Source: Candidatus Aminicenantota bacterium
GTDB lineage: Bacteria > Acidobacteriota > Aminicenantia > Aminicenantales > Aminicenantaceae
Direction of reading: 5' to 3'
DNA length: 8,062 nt
Assembly (NCBI GenBank): GCA_030607635.1
Contig: JAUWJP010000065.1
Location: forward strand, 1-8,062
Positions 1-7,310 of this stretch are shown here, one piece after another. The notes under the pieces are model-generated. The model was not told the origin of the DNA and did not search any database. It was given only the letters and a program-made list of their open reading frames with translations. The translations under genes and the position numbers were made by a program. Position 1 is the first letter of the stretch, and each line of letters starts with the position of its first letter.

Positions 1-7
1 AAGACAG

Positions 8-35
8 TTGACTTTTTAGTTGAACACGCTATAAT
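8..35 (+). promoter_or_regulatory. Sigma-70 type promoter of lon
   Basis: A -35 box TTGACT (8-13) and a perfect -10 box TATAAT (30-35) are separated by 16 bases, close to the housekeeping consensus. Transcription would start near position 42, giving a leader of about 93 nt before lon. I see no CIRCE-type (TTAGCACTC-N9-GAGTGCTAA) or HAIR-type operator, so there is no sequence sign of HrcA or HspR heat-shock control. The leader contains a 6-bp inverted repeat, AGTATC (45-50) with GATACT (69-74), which is too short to interpret. Confidence 0.75.
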
Positions 36-134
36 AGAATGATCAGTATCTCATGATTTGAATCCCCCGATACTCAATCAAATAAGGAATGGATTAAATT
101 TTCACAGCTTGAAATAAAATACTGGAGTATTAAA

Positions 135-2561
135 ATGCAAAATTCCCGCAGCTCCTCTGAAGTTTTGAAAAATATTGCCTTGATCCCCTTAAGAGATGTC
201 GTAGTTTTCCCGTCGACTTTAGTTCCTTTCATCATCGGTCGCGCCTCATCCATCCAGGCACTGGAAGCAGGGATGGAAAAAAATAAGATGATTTTCTTGT
301 CTGCCCAGATGGATGCGTCTTTAGATAATCCAGGCCCGAGCAATATCTATTCTATAGGCATAATAGCCAAAATTATCAGGGCGATCAAAATGGACGACAA
401 AAATGTCAAAGTTATCGTTGAGGGAAAGACAAGAGGAAGAATCATTGAATACTTAAGCACTACGCCCTATTATCAGGTTCTGGCTAAAGAAATAAAAGAA
501 ATCGAGGGAGACAGCGCTGAGACTAAAGAACTTCTAAAAAGAGTTTTGACACTTTTCGAAGATTATTTGAAACTCAGCCAGAATGCAAATTTTGAATCCA
601 TCATTCCCGCTTTTAGGGACAACAGTCCTGATAGGATCGCTGATATTATATCCTCCCACCTCTATCTTCATTTAGAAGAAAAACAAAATCTGCTGGAGAC
701 GATCAACAGTTTAGAAAGGATAAGAAGGCTTAACTTCATTTTAGAAAACGAAATATTAAAAATTCATTCGAGATTAAAAAAAGATGGAAAAAGATACAGC
801 CGGAGGAAAACTCCTTTCATGGATCCAAACCAAAAAGTTTTTCCTACGGGGTTAGGTTATAAAAAGGAAGAGCAACCAAACGAAATCGAGGAGCTGAGAC
901 AGAAGATCGCCAAGGCCAATATGCCCAAGGATGCAGAAGAGAAGGCTTCCAAGGAACTAGAAAGGCTGGCGGCAATGCCCCCGATGTCAGCAGAAGCCAC
1001 AGTCTGTCGAAATTACCTGGACTGGCTCATATCTCTGCCCTGGACGAAAAAATCAAGAGAGAAAAGAAACCTAAAAGAGGCTGAGAAAATATTACATGAA
1101 GACCATTTTGGATTAGATAAAGTCAAAGAAAGGATATTAGAGTACCTTTCCATTCGTCAACTTGTGAAAAATCCGAAGGGTATAATTCTAGGCTTCATTG
1201 GCCCTCCTGGAGTAGGGAAGAGCTCCCTTGGCCGTTCAATCGCCAGATCAACAGGAAGAAAATTTGTTCGCCTTTCGTTGGGAGGAGTCAGAGACGAGGC
1301 TGAAATTCGAGGACATAGAAGGACATACATAGGAGCTTATCCCGGAAGAATTATCCAGATGGTCAAAAGAGCTAAAACAAAGAATCCAGTTTTTTTACTT
1401 GATGAAGTTGATAAGATGAGCATGGACTTCAGGGGAGATCCTGCATCTGCGTTGATGGAAGTCTTAGATCCGGAACAAAACAGCACTTTCTTAGATCATT
1501 ATATAGATACTGATTTCGACCTCTCCCAGGTTATGTTTATCGTGACGGCAAACATGATCGAGCCCGTCCCTCGGCCTTTGATTGACAGGATGGAAATTAT
1601 CCGACTTCCCGGTTATACAGAGGATGAGAAGCTCCAGATAGCCAAACATTTCTTATTACCCAAGCAGCTGAAAATTCATGGCCTTAAAAAGCATAACATC
1701 AAAATTACTGACAAGGCTATTATGAATCTCATTCGTAATTACACCAGAGAAGCTGGAGTGAGAAATATAGAACGTGAAATAACTTCAATCTGTCGGAAAG
1801 TGGTGAAAAAAGTCGTATCAGAAGGTAGAACTCACGAAGAAAAAGTAACTCAAAAAAATTTGGAAGCATATCTAGGAATACCAAGGTTTAGACGAGCAGA
1901 GATAGATAAAAAAGATGAGGTTGGGGTGGCTATAGGAATGGCCTGGACAGAATTTGGAGGAGAGCTTTTAACGTTTGAGGTCACAAAGGTTTATGGAAAA
2001 GGGAACTTTACTCTAACCGGACATCTCGGAGAAATCATGCGGGAGAGCGCTCAAGCTGCTTTCAGTTATGTCAGGGGAAAAATATTTGAGTATGGCATTG
2101 CTAAGGATCTACACAAAAACTACGATATTCATATCCACGTTCCAGAAGTCGCAACTCCAAAAGAAGGCCCCTCTGCCGGGATAACTGTCGCTACTTCCAT
2201 AATATCTCTCCTCTCGGGAATTCCAGTAAGCAAAAAAGTGGCAATGAGCGGAGAGATCACTCTAAGAGGAAGAGTTCTTCCTGTTGGCGGCATAAAAGAA
2301 AAACTACTGGCAGTTCACCGAGAAAGAATAAAAGAAGCCATTATTCCTCTGGATAACAAGCCTGATTTAAAAGATTTACCAAAAAACGTAAAAGAGGATA
2401 TTAAAATCCATTTTGTAGAGAACATGGATGAAGTCTTAGAGATAGCCTTAACCAGAGAATTGCCAACAAAGCCAAAAAAGAGAAAAATTGCCGCTTCCTC
2501 TGAAATTCCTGAAGGTGAAGAGGAAGGGGGAGGCCCTCAAGAGCCATCCTTAACTCATTAA
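135..2561 (+). CDS. lon: ATP-dependent protease Lon (endopeptidase La, S16 family)
   Basis: This is a cytosolic AAA+ serine protease that unfolds and degrades misfolded and regulatory proteins as a homohexamer. All three classical domains are present in 808 residues. The N-terminal substrate-binding LON domain spans roughly 14-205 (IPLRDVVVFP at 17-26). It is followed by a helical linker to about 310. The AAA+ module has Walker A GPPGVGKSS (356-364, Lys362), Walker B LLDEVDK (421-427), sensor-1 Asn473, arginine finger Arg485 in DRME, and sensor-2 Arg543 in REAGVRN. The protease domain has nucleophile Ser680 in EGPSAG and its partner Lys723 in GGIKEK, matching the Ser-Lys dyad of E. coli Lon. 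The Walker A carries Ser363 where Thr is usual, a conservative change. The last ~30 residues form an atypical tail: basic KPKKRK, then a Glu/Gly-rich stretch. The ATG at 135 is preceded by GGAG (124-127) at 7 bases spacing. rho follows 79 bases downstream. Confidence 0.98.
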   Translation: MQNSRSSSEVLKNIALIPLRDVVVFPSTLVPFIIGRASSIQALEAGMEKNKMIFLSAQMDASLDNPGPSNIYSIGIIAKIIRAIKMDDKNVKVIVEGKTRGRIIEYLSTTPYYQVLAKEIKEIEGDSAETKELLKRVLTLFEDYLKLSQNANFESIIPAFRDNSPDRIADIISSHLYLHLEEKQNLLETINSLERIRRLNFILENEILKIHSRLKKDGKRYSRRKTPFMDPNQKVFPTGLGYKKEEQPNEIEELRQKIAKANMPKDAEEKASKELERLAAMPPMSAEATVCRNYLDWLISLPWTKKSREKRNLKEAEKILHEDHFGLDKVKERILEYLSIRQLVKNPKGIILGFIGPPGVGKSSLGRSIARSTGRKFVRLSLGGVRDEAEIRGHRRTYIGAYPGRIIQMVKRAKTKNPVFLLDEVDKMSMDFRGDPASALMEVLDPEQNSTFLDHYIDTDFDLSQVMFIVTANMIEPVPRPLIDRMEIIRLPGYTEDEKLQIAKHFLLPKQLKIHGLKKHNIKITDKAIMNLIRNYTREAGVRNIEREITSICRKVVKKVVSEGRTHEEKVTQKNLEAYLGIPRFRRAEIDKKDEVGVAIGMAWTEFGGELLTFEVTKVYGKGNFTLTGHLGEIMRESAQAAFSYVRGKIFEYGIAKDLHKNYDIHIHVPEVATPKEGPSAGITVATSIISLLSGIPVSKKVAMSGEITLRGRVLPVGGIKEKLLAVHRERIKEAIIPLDNKPDLKDLPKNVKEDIKIHFVENMDEVLEIALTRELPTKPKKRKIAASSEIPEGEEEGGGPQEPSLTH

Positions 2562-2640
2562 TACTGCATAATTAAATTTTTTACCATTAATTCAATATAA
2601 CATTGCCGTCTAAAAATTAATCACAAGAGAGGTAAGTAAA

Positions 2641-3918
2641 ATGACAGAGTTCAATTTAGCTGAACTTGAAGAAAAGAAAAATTCAGATTTATTTAAAATT
2701 GCTGCAGAAGTAGGTCTTGCAGATTATGAAAAAGAGGATTCAAACAAGCACAACCTCGTTTTCAGAATCTTGGAAGCCCAAGCTAAAAAAAATGGCCTGC
2801 TTTTCTCAGAGGGAGTACTTGAATGTCTCGACGACGGATTTGGGTTCCTAAGAGCACCTGAATTCAGTTATTTACCCAGCCATGATGATATCTATGTTTC
2901 TCCTTCTCAGATTCGAAAATTCCAGCTCCGAACAGGCGATACGATCTCAGGAATTGTCCGTCCACCTAAAAATGGAGAGAAATATTTCGCCCTTATCAAG
3001 ATCGAAGCCATTAATTTTACTCATCCTGCCACGATCCTTGAAACAAGAAGGAATGTGAAGTTTGACACTCTCACTCCTCTTTACCCTTTTGAGAAAATCA
3101 AGTTAGAAGATGGTACCAAAAAAAATCTCAACGCCAGAGTGATGGATCTCCTGACTCCGCTAGGAAAAGGACAGAGAGGATTGATTGTCTCTCCACCTCG
3201 AGCCGGAAAAACAACGCTTTTAAAAACAATTGCCAAATCGATTGAAAAAAATCATCCGGAGATTTATCTCGTTGTTCTTCTAATTGCAGAACGTCCTGAA
3301 GAAGTTACAGATTTTCAGAGAAGCATTAACGGAGAAGTTGTCGCTTCGACCTTTGACGAACCGCCAATACGAAATGCTCAGGTTGCTCATATTGTGCTTG
3401 AAAAATCAAAAAGGCTTGTGGAAATTAAAAAAGATGTGATCATTTTGCTTGACAGTATAACACGTTTAGCAAGAGCTCATAATGCGATTATTCCCCCTTC
3501 AGGGAAGGTTCTTTCCGGAGGAATAGATGCAAACGCGCTAAATAAACCAAAGAAGTTCTTTGGTTCAGCAAGAAAAGTTGAGGAAGGCGGAAGTCTAACA
3601 ATAGTTGCAACAGCCCTGGTTGACACTGGCAGCCGAATGGATGAAGTCATATTTGAAGAATTCAAGGGAACGGGCAACATGGAGATTAATCTTGACAGAA
3701 GGCTTGTAGACAAAAGGTTGTTCCCAGCTATTGATATTACCCGCTCAGGAACGAGAAAAGAAGAACTCCTTATCAAGGATAAAGATCTCAACAGAATATG
3801 GATATTAAGGAAAGTTCTAAGTTCGCTCGGCGAGGTAGAAGCTATGGAGTTACTTCAGGATAAAATGTCAAAAACAAAGACTAATAATGAATTTTTAGAT
3901 GCCATGAGCAGAGGTTAA
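2641..3918 (+). CDS. rho: Transcription termination factor Rho
   Basis: Rho is a hexameric RNA-dependent ATPase that loads on C-rich unstructured RNA, translocates 5' to 3' and ends transcription. At 425 residues it is close to the E. coli length (419) and lacks the long N-terminal insertions seen in some phyla. Order of parts: N-terminal helical domain (1-50), then a cold-shock-like OB fold RNA-binding domain (about 51-126) with the RNP1-like DGFGFLR (65-71). The RecA-type ATPase follows, with Walker A SPPRAGKTT (184-192, Lys190), catalytic Glu217 in ERPEEVTD, Walker B Asp271 in ILLDSITR, a Q-loop near 291-300, an R-loop region FKGTGNM (341-347), and arginine finger Arg368 in TRSGTRKEE. All key residues are intact, so the protein should be active. 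The ATG at 2641 follows GAGAGG (2627-2632) at 8 bases spacing. The 79-base gap after lon shows no terminator; a -10-like TATAAC (2596-2601) lacks a good -35. Read-through from lon is therefore plausible. Confidence 0.98.
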   Translation: MTEFNLAELEEKKNSDLFKIAAEVGLADYEKEDSNKHNLVFRILEAQAKKNGLLFSEGVLECLDDGFGFLRAPEFSYLPSHDDIYVSPSQIRKFQLRTGDTISGIVRPPKNGEKYFALIKIEAINFTHPATILETRRNVKFDTLTPLYPFEKIKLEDGTKKNLNARVMDLLTPLGKGQRGLIVSPPRAGKTTLLKTIAKSIEKNHPEIYLVVLLIAERPEEVTDFQRSINGEVVASTFDEPPIRNAQVAHIVLEKSKRLVEIKKDVIILLDSITRLARAHNAIIPPSGKVLSGGIDANALNKPKKFFGSARKVEEGGSLTIVATALVDTGSRMDEVIFEEFKGTGNMEINLDRRLVDKRLFPAIDITRSGTRKEELLIKDKDLNRIWILRKVLSSLGEVEAMELLQDKMSKTKTNNEFLDAMSRG

Positions 3919-4089
3919 TATGAAAGCGGCCGGCTAAAAGTCAGCCCGTATCAAAGCATATTAGCTAAATCCCCCTGAAATTCTCAAACATCTTTTAAAA
4001 TCCAACTTTTTAAACATTCCTTGATCTTGCTATTCTGAGCCAGATCATCATTTATCAGATTTCAACCACACAATAGGGGAGAGGTATAT

Positions 4090-4191
4090 TTGAATAAGGC
4101 TTCATTTCCTATTACGACACAAGCGATACATTTAAACGGATGCGATACTCTCTTAAAATATTTGTTGAAATATATCGTCAAATCTAAATAA
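4090..4191 (+). CDS. Possible 33-residue peptide with TTG start (weak)
   Basis: A purine-rich GGGGAGAGG (4076-4084) sits 5 bases before a TTG codon that opens a 33-codon frame ending with TAA at 4189-4191. The predicted peptide is basic, with a lysine- and leucine-rich C-terminal half (LLKYLLKYIVK) that could be an amphipathic helix. I do not recognise it. No ATG or GTG is available in the frame, and the end overlaps the candidate promoter of the next gene. The ribosome binding site is the only positive evidence, and chance is the more likely explanation. Confidence 0.15.
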   Translation: MNKASFPITTQAIHLNGCDTLLKYLLKYIVKSK

Positions 4192-4194
4192 TAA
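4165..4194 (+). promoter_or_regulatory. Candidate sigma-70 promoter for the M14 peptidase gene
   Basis: TTGAAA (4165-4170) and TAATAA (4189-4194) are spaced by 18 bases. Initiation would fall near 4201, immediately ahead of the 11-bp stem described in the leader, so the transcript would begin with that structure. The -10 box is imperfect and the region is AT-rich, so chance matches are likely. Its placement between rho and a gene with a very different base composition supports independent transcription. Confidence 0.45.
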
Positions 4195-4202
4195 TGAAGT
4201 AT

Positions 4203-4271
4203 AAAAATACGATAACAAACCTTCTTCCTCTGTTTAAACAGACCCTGGAATCGTATTTTTTTCAAGGAGGT
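4203..4271 (+). promoter_or_regulatory. Structured 5' leader that can mask the ribosome binding site
   Basis: Three pairing elements are visible. First, AAAAATACGAT (4203-4213) is perfectly complementary to ATCGTATTTTT (4250-4260), an 11-bp stem whose 3' arm runs into seven T's (4256-4262). Second, the loop of that stem contains a perfect 14-base palindrome, TCTGTTTAAACAGA (4229-4242). Third, ACCTTCTT (4219-4226), also in the loop, pairs over 8 bases (one G-U) with the full Shine-Dalgarno sequence AAGGAGGT (4264-4271). The 11-bp stem and the SD-masking helix would form a pseudoknot; only 3 bases would have to span the long stem, so they probably exclude each other. That is the layout of an on/off translational switch, but no known riboswitch class is recognised. 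The palindrome could instead be a protein operator. Confidence 0.4.
4264..4271 (+). promoter_or_regulatory. Strong ribosome binding site of the M14 gene
   Basis: AAGGAGGT is a complete match to the 16S anti-Shine-Dalgarno core. It ends 5 bases before the ATG at 4277 and fixes that start. It is the strongest ribosome binding site in the window. Confidence 0.85.
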
Positions 4272-4276
4272 CCTAA

Positions 4277-6877
4277 ATGAGAAAAAACGTTAAATTACTG
4301 AGGACTATTCATATCCATCTCGCACTGGTGATAATCGGCCTGGTTTTTCTAGCCCAAATCACCATTGCCCAAAAAAAGATCACATCTCCCCAGGAATTCT
4401 TTGGCTTCGAGCTAGGCACCGATAGAAAAATCGCACGCTGGGACAAAATCGTCGACTACTTTAAAGTTCTGGAAAAAGAAACCAATAAGCTCAAGGTCAT
4501 TAATATGGGACAGTCCACCATGGGCCATCCCTTTTTGCTGGTCATTATATCCTCTCCAGAGAATCTGGCCAACCTTGATCGGCTGAGGGAAGTTAATGCC
4601 AGGATCAGCAATCCGCGTGGCATCCCCGATAATGAGATTAAGAAACTCGGCATCGAAGGCAAGGCGGTTATCTGCCAGTCCATGAGCCTCCACGCCACCG
4701 AGATAGGGGGCACCCAGATGACCCCTGAGTTGACCTATGACCTCGTCACCCGGAATGATGAAGAGACGCAGCGGATCCTGAACAATGTGGTCTTCTTTTT
4801 GATGCCGAGCTTTAACCCGGACGGTCAGATAATGGTCACTGACTGGTATCGCAAGACAGTTGGTACGGAGTTCGAGGGCTCTAGTCTACCCTGGCTGTAC
4901 CACAAATATGCAGGCCATGATAACAACCGGGACGGCGATTTTATCAACCTCGCCGAGTCAGTGTACGCAGCCAAGATAATGTTCAGGGATTGGGTCCCTC
5001 AGGCATACATCGACCATCACCAAATGGGAAGCTACGGTGCCCGGTTCTACGTTCCACCCTACTGCGAACCCATTCGTCCCTACGCAGATCCTCTCATCTG
5101 GCGGGAGCATAGCTGGTATGGCGCCCACATCGCCTATAAGCTGGAGGAGGCAGGAAAAGCAGGCATCCTCAACGCTGCCCAGTATCCTGGTTGGGGCCAT
5201 TTCGGATGGCACTGGATTACTCCCTTCCACAACATCGCCGGGATGCTTACCGAGTCAGCCAGTACAAGGCTTGCAACCCCCCTGTTTATCCATCCCGAGC
5301 AGCTCCGGGGAGGTTCCAGGCAGTTTCCAGACTATGAGGCCCAATCCACTTTCCCGAATCCCTGGCCTGGTGGTTGGTGGAGACTCCGCGATATCGTCGA
5401 ACAGAAGAAGATCTCAGCCTGGGCACTTCTGGACCTTGCCGCCAGGAACAAGGAGACCGTGCTCTGGAACGCCTACCTCAAGGCCAAACGCCAGACAGAC
5501 CGCGGCGCTCAGGGCAAGCCTAAAGCCTATGTCATCCCGGTTGCTCAACACGATTCTCTGACCGCTCTTAAGATGGTCAACACATTGTTATTGTCTGGCA
5601 TTGAAATCCGTCAGGCCCGAAAAGAGTTTACAGTCGGCGGTTTGACCTATCCGAAAGGCTCATACCTCATATCTCTGGCACAACCCAAAATGGGTTTGAT
5701 CCGGAATTTGCTCGGCCAGACTCATTACGCCGATAACAAGTGGACCAGGGACAAAGACGGCTCTCCGCTCCGGCCTTACGACCTGGCAACACACACCATG
5801 AACGAGTTCATGGGTGTCCGTGTCGACCCGATTAACGAGGCTGTCAGCGGCGATTTCCAGACACTGACTGGCCAAACGCGAGTCTCAGGGAAGGTTACCA
5901 CAGGTGGCTCGGGTTTCGTGCTCGACGGACGGCTGAACGAGAGCTTCAAGGCCGTAAACCTGCTGTTTGATAAAAAGATCTCGGTCCAGCGCATTGACAA
6001 CGCTGTCTCAGGACTCTGCCCTGGAGCCTTCATCGTCTCTGGTGGACCTGAGTCTGTCCTCAAGAATGTGGCAGAGCAGACAGGCGTCCACTTTAAGGCC
6101 CTTGAGAGTAAGCCTAGGGAAGGAACCCACAAGGGCAAACGGAGGCGTGTAGGCATGTATCAGCGCTACTATGGCGGAAATATGGACGAAGGCTGGACCC
6201 GGCTTGTTCTCGAAAAATTCTCGTTTCCCTATACATCCCTCATGGACGCAGAGATAAAAAAGGGAAACCTTGTCAAAAAGTATGACGTTATCATCCTTCC
6301 CTCAGATTCGACAGGAATGATAACCGGTGATATTCCCCCAGACTCAAGATACGGGCGGCGCATTTCGGAAATTCCCCCTGAGTATCGAAGTGGAATCGGC
6401 AAAGAGGGCGTCGAAGCACTTAAAGCGGTCGTGGAGAAGGGAGGAACTTTGGTCACGCTGGGTGAAGCTTGCAGCTTTGCGATCGAAAAGTTCGAGCTGA
6501 GTGTACGTGATACAGTGGACGATCTAAGCTCTACGGAGTTCTTCTGTCCGGGTTCAACGCTCAAGGCTACCTTCGATAATAACCACCCCTTAGCCTATGG
6601 GATGCCGTCAGAGGGCTTGGTTCTCTTTAGGAGCAGCATGGCATTTGTCATTACACCTGGCCAACACAATGAAGACTACGAGACTGTTGTCCGTTACATC
6701 GACAGCGATATCCTTCAAAGCGGTTGGCTGATAGGGGAGGAGCATTTATCCAAGAAAGCGGCGATGGTCTCTGCTAAACATGGTAAGGGCCAGGTGGTTC
6801 TCATCGGGTTCAGGACTCAGCATCGGTGCCAGACTCACGGCACATTCAAGCTTCTCTTCAATACTTTGATACGCTAA
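4277..6877 (+). CDS. Secreted M14-family zinc carboxypeptidase-like protein
   Basis: This is an 866-residue protein with a signal peptide: a basic start, a hydrophobic stretch at about 14-29, and likely cleavage near TIA-QKK (residues 29-34), so it is exported. The mature N-terminal half is an M14 metallopeptidase domain (about 40-400). Zinc ligands are His139 and Glu142 in HATE, with the third from His247 or His248 in DHHQMG. FNPDGQ (179-184) and DNNRDGDF (215-222) are the usual M14 substrate-pocket landmarks, and Glu326 in MLTES fits the general base. After a middle region comes a C-terminal domain (about 580-866) resembling the class I glutamine-amidotransferase/flavodoxin-like fold (KYDVIILPS, KGGTLVTLGE). 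It lacks a clear GxCxG nucleophile elbow and is probably non-catalytic. The true substrate, peptide or cell-wall derived, cannot be told. The coding sequence is visibly richer in G+C than both flanks: 35 of 60 bases in 5281-5340, against 23 of 60 in 1381-1440 within lon. The stop lies 54 bases before the HigA-like gene. Confidence 0.9.
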   Translation: MRKNVKLLRTIHIHLALVIIGLVFLAQITIAQKKITSPQEFFGFELGTDRKIARWDKIVDYFKVLEKETNKLKVINMGQSTMGHPFLLVIISSPENLANLDRLREVNARISNPRGIPDNEIKKLGIEGKAVICQSMSLHATEIGGTQMTPELTYDLVTRNDEETQRILNNVVFFLMPSFNPDGQIMVTDWYRKTVGTEFEGSSLPWLYHKYAGHDNNRDGDFINLAESVYAAKIMFRDWVPQAYIDHHQMGSYGARFYVPPYCEPIRPYADPLIWREHSWYGAHIAYKLEEAGKAGILNAAQYPGWGHFGWHWITPFHNIAGMLTESASTRLATPLFIHPEQLRGGSRQFPDYEAQSTFPNPWPGGWWRLRDIVEQKKISAWALLDLAARNKETVLWNAYLKAKRQTDRGAQGKPKAYVIPVAQHDSLTALKMVNTLLLSGIEIRQARKEFTVGGLTYPKGSYLISLAQPKMGLIRNLLGQTHYADNKWTRDKDGSPLRPYDLATHTMNEFMGVRVDPINEAVSGDFQTLTGQTRVSGKVTTGGSGFVLDGRLNESFKAVNLLFDKKISVQRIDNAVSGLCPGAFIVSGGPESVLKNVAEQTGVHFKALESKPREGTHKGKRRRVGMYQRYYGGNMDEGWTRLVLEKFSFPYTSLMDAEIKKGNLVKKYDVIILPSDSTGMITGDIPPDSRYGRRISEIPPEYRSGIGKEGVEALKAVVEKGGTLVTLGEACSFAIEKFELSVRDTVDDLSSTEFFCPGSTLKATFDNNHPLAYGMPSEGLVLFRSSMAFVITPGQHNEDYETVVRYIDSDILQSGWLIGEEHLSKKAAMVSAKHGKGQVVLIGFRTQHRCQTHGTFKLLFNTLIR

Positions 6878-6887
6878 GGACAATAAA

Positions 6888-6909
6888 TCATGTCATAAAG
6901 AACATGACA
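6888..6909. repeat. Overlapping inverted repeats upstream of the HigA-like gene
   Basis: Two inverted repeats share the same bases: TCATGT (6888-6893) with ACATGA (6902-6907), and TGTCAT (6891-6896) with ATGACA (6904-6909). They lie 23-44 bases before the HigA-like start codon, where an autorepressing HTH antitoxin would bind. No convincing promoter hexamers are seen around them, so the operator role is an inference. Confidence 0.4.
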
Positions 6910-6931
6910 AGACCAATGAAGAGGAAATATA

Positions 6932-7285
6932 ATGACTTACAAAGTTATTAAAACTGAGGGAGACTACCAAAGAGCATTAGCTCGCATAGATGAGTTAATG
7001 AATGCTGAACCAAACACTCCCCAAGGGAATGAATTAGAGCTTTTAGTAACCCTTGTGGAGCTTTATGAAGAAAAAAAATATCCAATAGATCTACCAGATC
7101 CTGTCAAGGCAATTAAGTTTAGAATGGAACAACTAAATATAAATCAGCAGGCTCTTGTTCCTTTCATAGGCAGTAAAAGCAAAGTGTCTGAAGTCCTTAA
7201 TAAAAAAAGGCCTCTTTCGCTTTCTATGATGCGAGCTCTTCATAAAGGATTAGGCATTCCAGCGGAGATATTGCTTCAAGAGTAA
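6932..7285 (+). CDS. HigA-type antitoxin / XRE-family HTH protein (orphan)
   Basis: This 117-residue protein resembles the YgjM/HigA antitoxin family (COG5499 type). The N-terminal half (1-55) is helical, with the family-typical pattern YQRALARIDELM (12-23). The C-terminal half (about 65-117) is a Cro/C1-like helix-turn-helix: INQQALVPFIGSKSKVSEVL, then NKKRPLSLSMMRALHKGLGIP. The core IGSKSkVSeVLnkKR closely matches E. coli HigA. Such proteins neutralise the HigB mRNA interferase and repress their own operon. HigB normally lies directly upstream, but here the preceding 54 bases are too short and the M14 gene follows on. No HigB-sized frame is seen downstream. It may therefore be a solitary regulator or a relic. 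The ATG follows GAAGAGGA (6918-6925) at 6 bases. DNA is AT-rich, unlike the preceding gene. The next large gene is a DNA methyltransferase 191 bases on, so a role as its controller is possible but unsupported. Confidence 0.85.
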   Translation: MTYKVIKTEGDYQRALARIDELMNAEPNTPQGNELELLVTLVELYEEKKYPIDLPDPVKAIKFRMEQLNINQQALVPFIGSKSKVSEVLNKKRPLSLSMMRALHKGLGIPAEILLQE

Positions 7286-7310
7286 GGCCAAGATTTTCTC
7301 GTGAGGCAAT

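Larger units (their letters stand above)
3919..4276. other. Intergenic region between rho and the M14 peptidase gene
   Basis: This is a 358-base stretch without a convincing gene. Just after rho, a small G+C cluster (3925-3948) contains GGCT/AGCC (3932-3935, 3943-3946), but no T-run follows, so I do not call a terminator. A 7-base direct repeat GCGATAC occurs at 4123-4129 and 4142-4148, 19 bases apart, just upstream of a candidate promoter (4165-4194). A weak TTG-start ORF lies at 4090-4191. The last 75 bases form the structured leader of the downstream gene. Confidence 0.7.

Noticed and set aside
45..74. AGTATC/GATACT inverted repeat in the lon leader as a heat-shock operator
   Set aside because: It has 6-bp arms with an 18-base loop and no match to CIRCE or HAIR consensus.
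2573..2601. Separate promoter for rho with TATAAC at 2596-2601
   Set aside because: The sequence at the -35 spacing (around TAAATT) does not match; hexamers like this occur by chance in AT-rich DNA.
3925..3948. GC-rich hairpin after rho as an intrinsic terminator
   Set aside because: Only a 4-bp core stem (GGCT/AGCC) with a neighbouring mismatch, and no T-run follows.
4062..4265. 67-codon minus-strand frame in the intergenic region
   Set aside because: No family features, no convincing ribosome binding site, and its start falls in the structured leader of the M14 gene.
5037..5561. 174-codon + strand frame inside the M14 gene
   Set aside because: It is Ser/Pro/Arg-rich, overlaps the well-supported peptidase frame throughout and has no family resemblance; a composition shadow.
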